DNA from: Indiicoccus explosivorum
Lineage (GTDB): Bacteria > Bacillota > Bacilli > Bacillales_A > Planococcaceae
Assembly (NCBI RefSeq): GCF_002167005.1
Contig: NZ_NHTN01000024.1
Span: forward strand, 1 to 32,691
Direction: 5' to 3'
Length of the DNA stretch: 32,691 bases
The position numbers and the translations under genes were made by a program. Under the pieces are notes generated by a model. The model saw only the letters and a program-made list of their open reading frames with translations. It did not search any database and was not told where the DNA came from. Below are positions 32,175-32,691 of the stretch, piece after piece (the stretch's first letter is position 1; each line of letters opens with the position of its first letter).

Positions 32175-32691
32175 TCACTGTTGTGCTGCCGGTTCCGGAG
32201 GCGGGAGTTGAATAATGTCGCCTTCCACTGCGTTGACGAAATAATTCACCGCTGTGTCATCCGACAATTGGGCTTCCACCCGCCATGCCGGGACGAATGT
32301 ATATATTCCGCCCTGAGATGACTGGGCCAGAACAGAATACGGGGCATATCCGAGAGACGCCTTGGTGATTTCTGTTCCGACCGGCAGCATATTCTGCTGG
32401 TATAAGTTCCGGATGGCCTGGATTGCGGTGATCAGCTTCTTTCCCTGGTCACCGGGATCGACTTCTGTAAGTTTCGCCTGACGGTAACTGTAGATTTCGT
32501 TGGTGTCAGGATACCAATGGACCGTGATCATCCCTTCTTCACTGTAAAAGAGGGGCAGGCCGTCCACGTCTTCAAACGTCTGGAAGAACACCGCTTTGTT
32601 CTGCTCCTCGTCCACATTCCAGAGGGTATAATCCTCACTGTCGGGAATGTATGCTTCGGCGAACGCTTCCAATTCTTCCGGCGTCGCTTCA
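32175..32691 (-). CDS. walI: WalI (YycI), partial, 5' end outside the window
   Basis: The last 171 codons of a WalI/YycI protein, a membrane-bound modulator that together with WalH restrains the WalK kinase. The visible part is the extracytoplasmic domain, with [25 protein letters not shown] and PAWRVEA, ending in a proline- and glutamine-rich tail. The frame stays open to the window edge, so the N-terminal membrane helix is outside. walJ follows directly on the same strand, the order known from Bacillus walRKHIJ. Confidence 0.88.
   Translation of the reverse strand, partial: EATPEELEAFAEAYIPDSEDYTLWNVDEEQNKAVFFQTFEDVDGLPLFYSEEGMITVHWYPDTNEIYSYRQAKLTEVDPGDQGKKLITAIQAIRNLYQQNMLPVGTEITKASLGYAPYSVLAQSSQGGIYTFVPAWRVEAQLSDDTAVNYFVNAVEGDIIQLPPPEPAAQQ

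Overview
The window looks like chromosome from a fairly GC-rich member of the Bacillales, most likely Planococcaceae. The evidence is Bacillus-type ribosome binding sites (GGAGG cores, with several GTG and TTG starts), a Bacillus-type cre box, a yybP-ykoY riboswitch, and the order walI-walJ-htrC-yyzF-rlmH known from Bacillus subtilis near the replication origin. I see no rRNA, tRNA, CRISPR array, insertion sequence or prophage gene.

Left part (1-7900): the tRNA 2-selenouridine synthase gene mnmH (selU) lies beside a TerC-family membrane protein gene whose leader is a manganese-type yybP-ykoY riboswitch with its own promoter. Next comes a three-gene minus-strand operon: a GH31 alpha-glucosidase, a polysaccharide deacetylase and an MGDG-synthase/UgtP-like glycosyltransferase. 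A laccase-domain (PgeF/YlmD-like) gene diverges from it.

Middle (7900-14000): a five-gene plus-strand cassette encodes a DUF4178 protein, PspA, a DUF4247 lipoprotein, a DUF350 membrane protein and a membrane-anchored spermidine-synthase-like enzyme. An ECF (sigma-W-like) promoter candidate precedes it and a hairpin follows pspA. It meets, tail to tail, a tandem pair of almost identical TerC paralogs, which makes three terC genes in about 12 kb. This cassette is the best candidate for an incompletely understood system: envelope stress linked to polyamine chemistry at the membrane.

14000-24700: an orphan GAF-GAF-PAS histidine kinase, an ECF-transporter S component, glutaminase, malate:quinone oxidoreductase, an NhaC/MleN-type antiporter with an unusual structured leader and a possible 15-residue leader peptide, a flavin nitroreductase, a 74-residue orphan, a DUF4317 protein, and a PAS protein under an FNR/Rex-like palindrome.

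Right part (24800-32691): a GntP-type permease gene carries a cre box and a tandem-repeat operator candidate. It lies downstream of a CitS/DctS-type two-component system that is visibly AT-richer than its surroundings. Then come rlmH, a short yyzF-type CxxH/CxxC gene embedded in a DnaA-box cluster, htrC, walJ and the 3' part of walI, which runs off the right edge.

Gene names rest on motif and domain recognition by reading. No database search was run.
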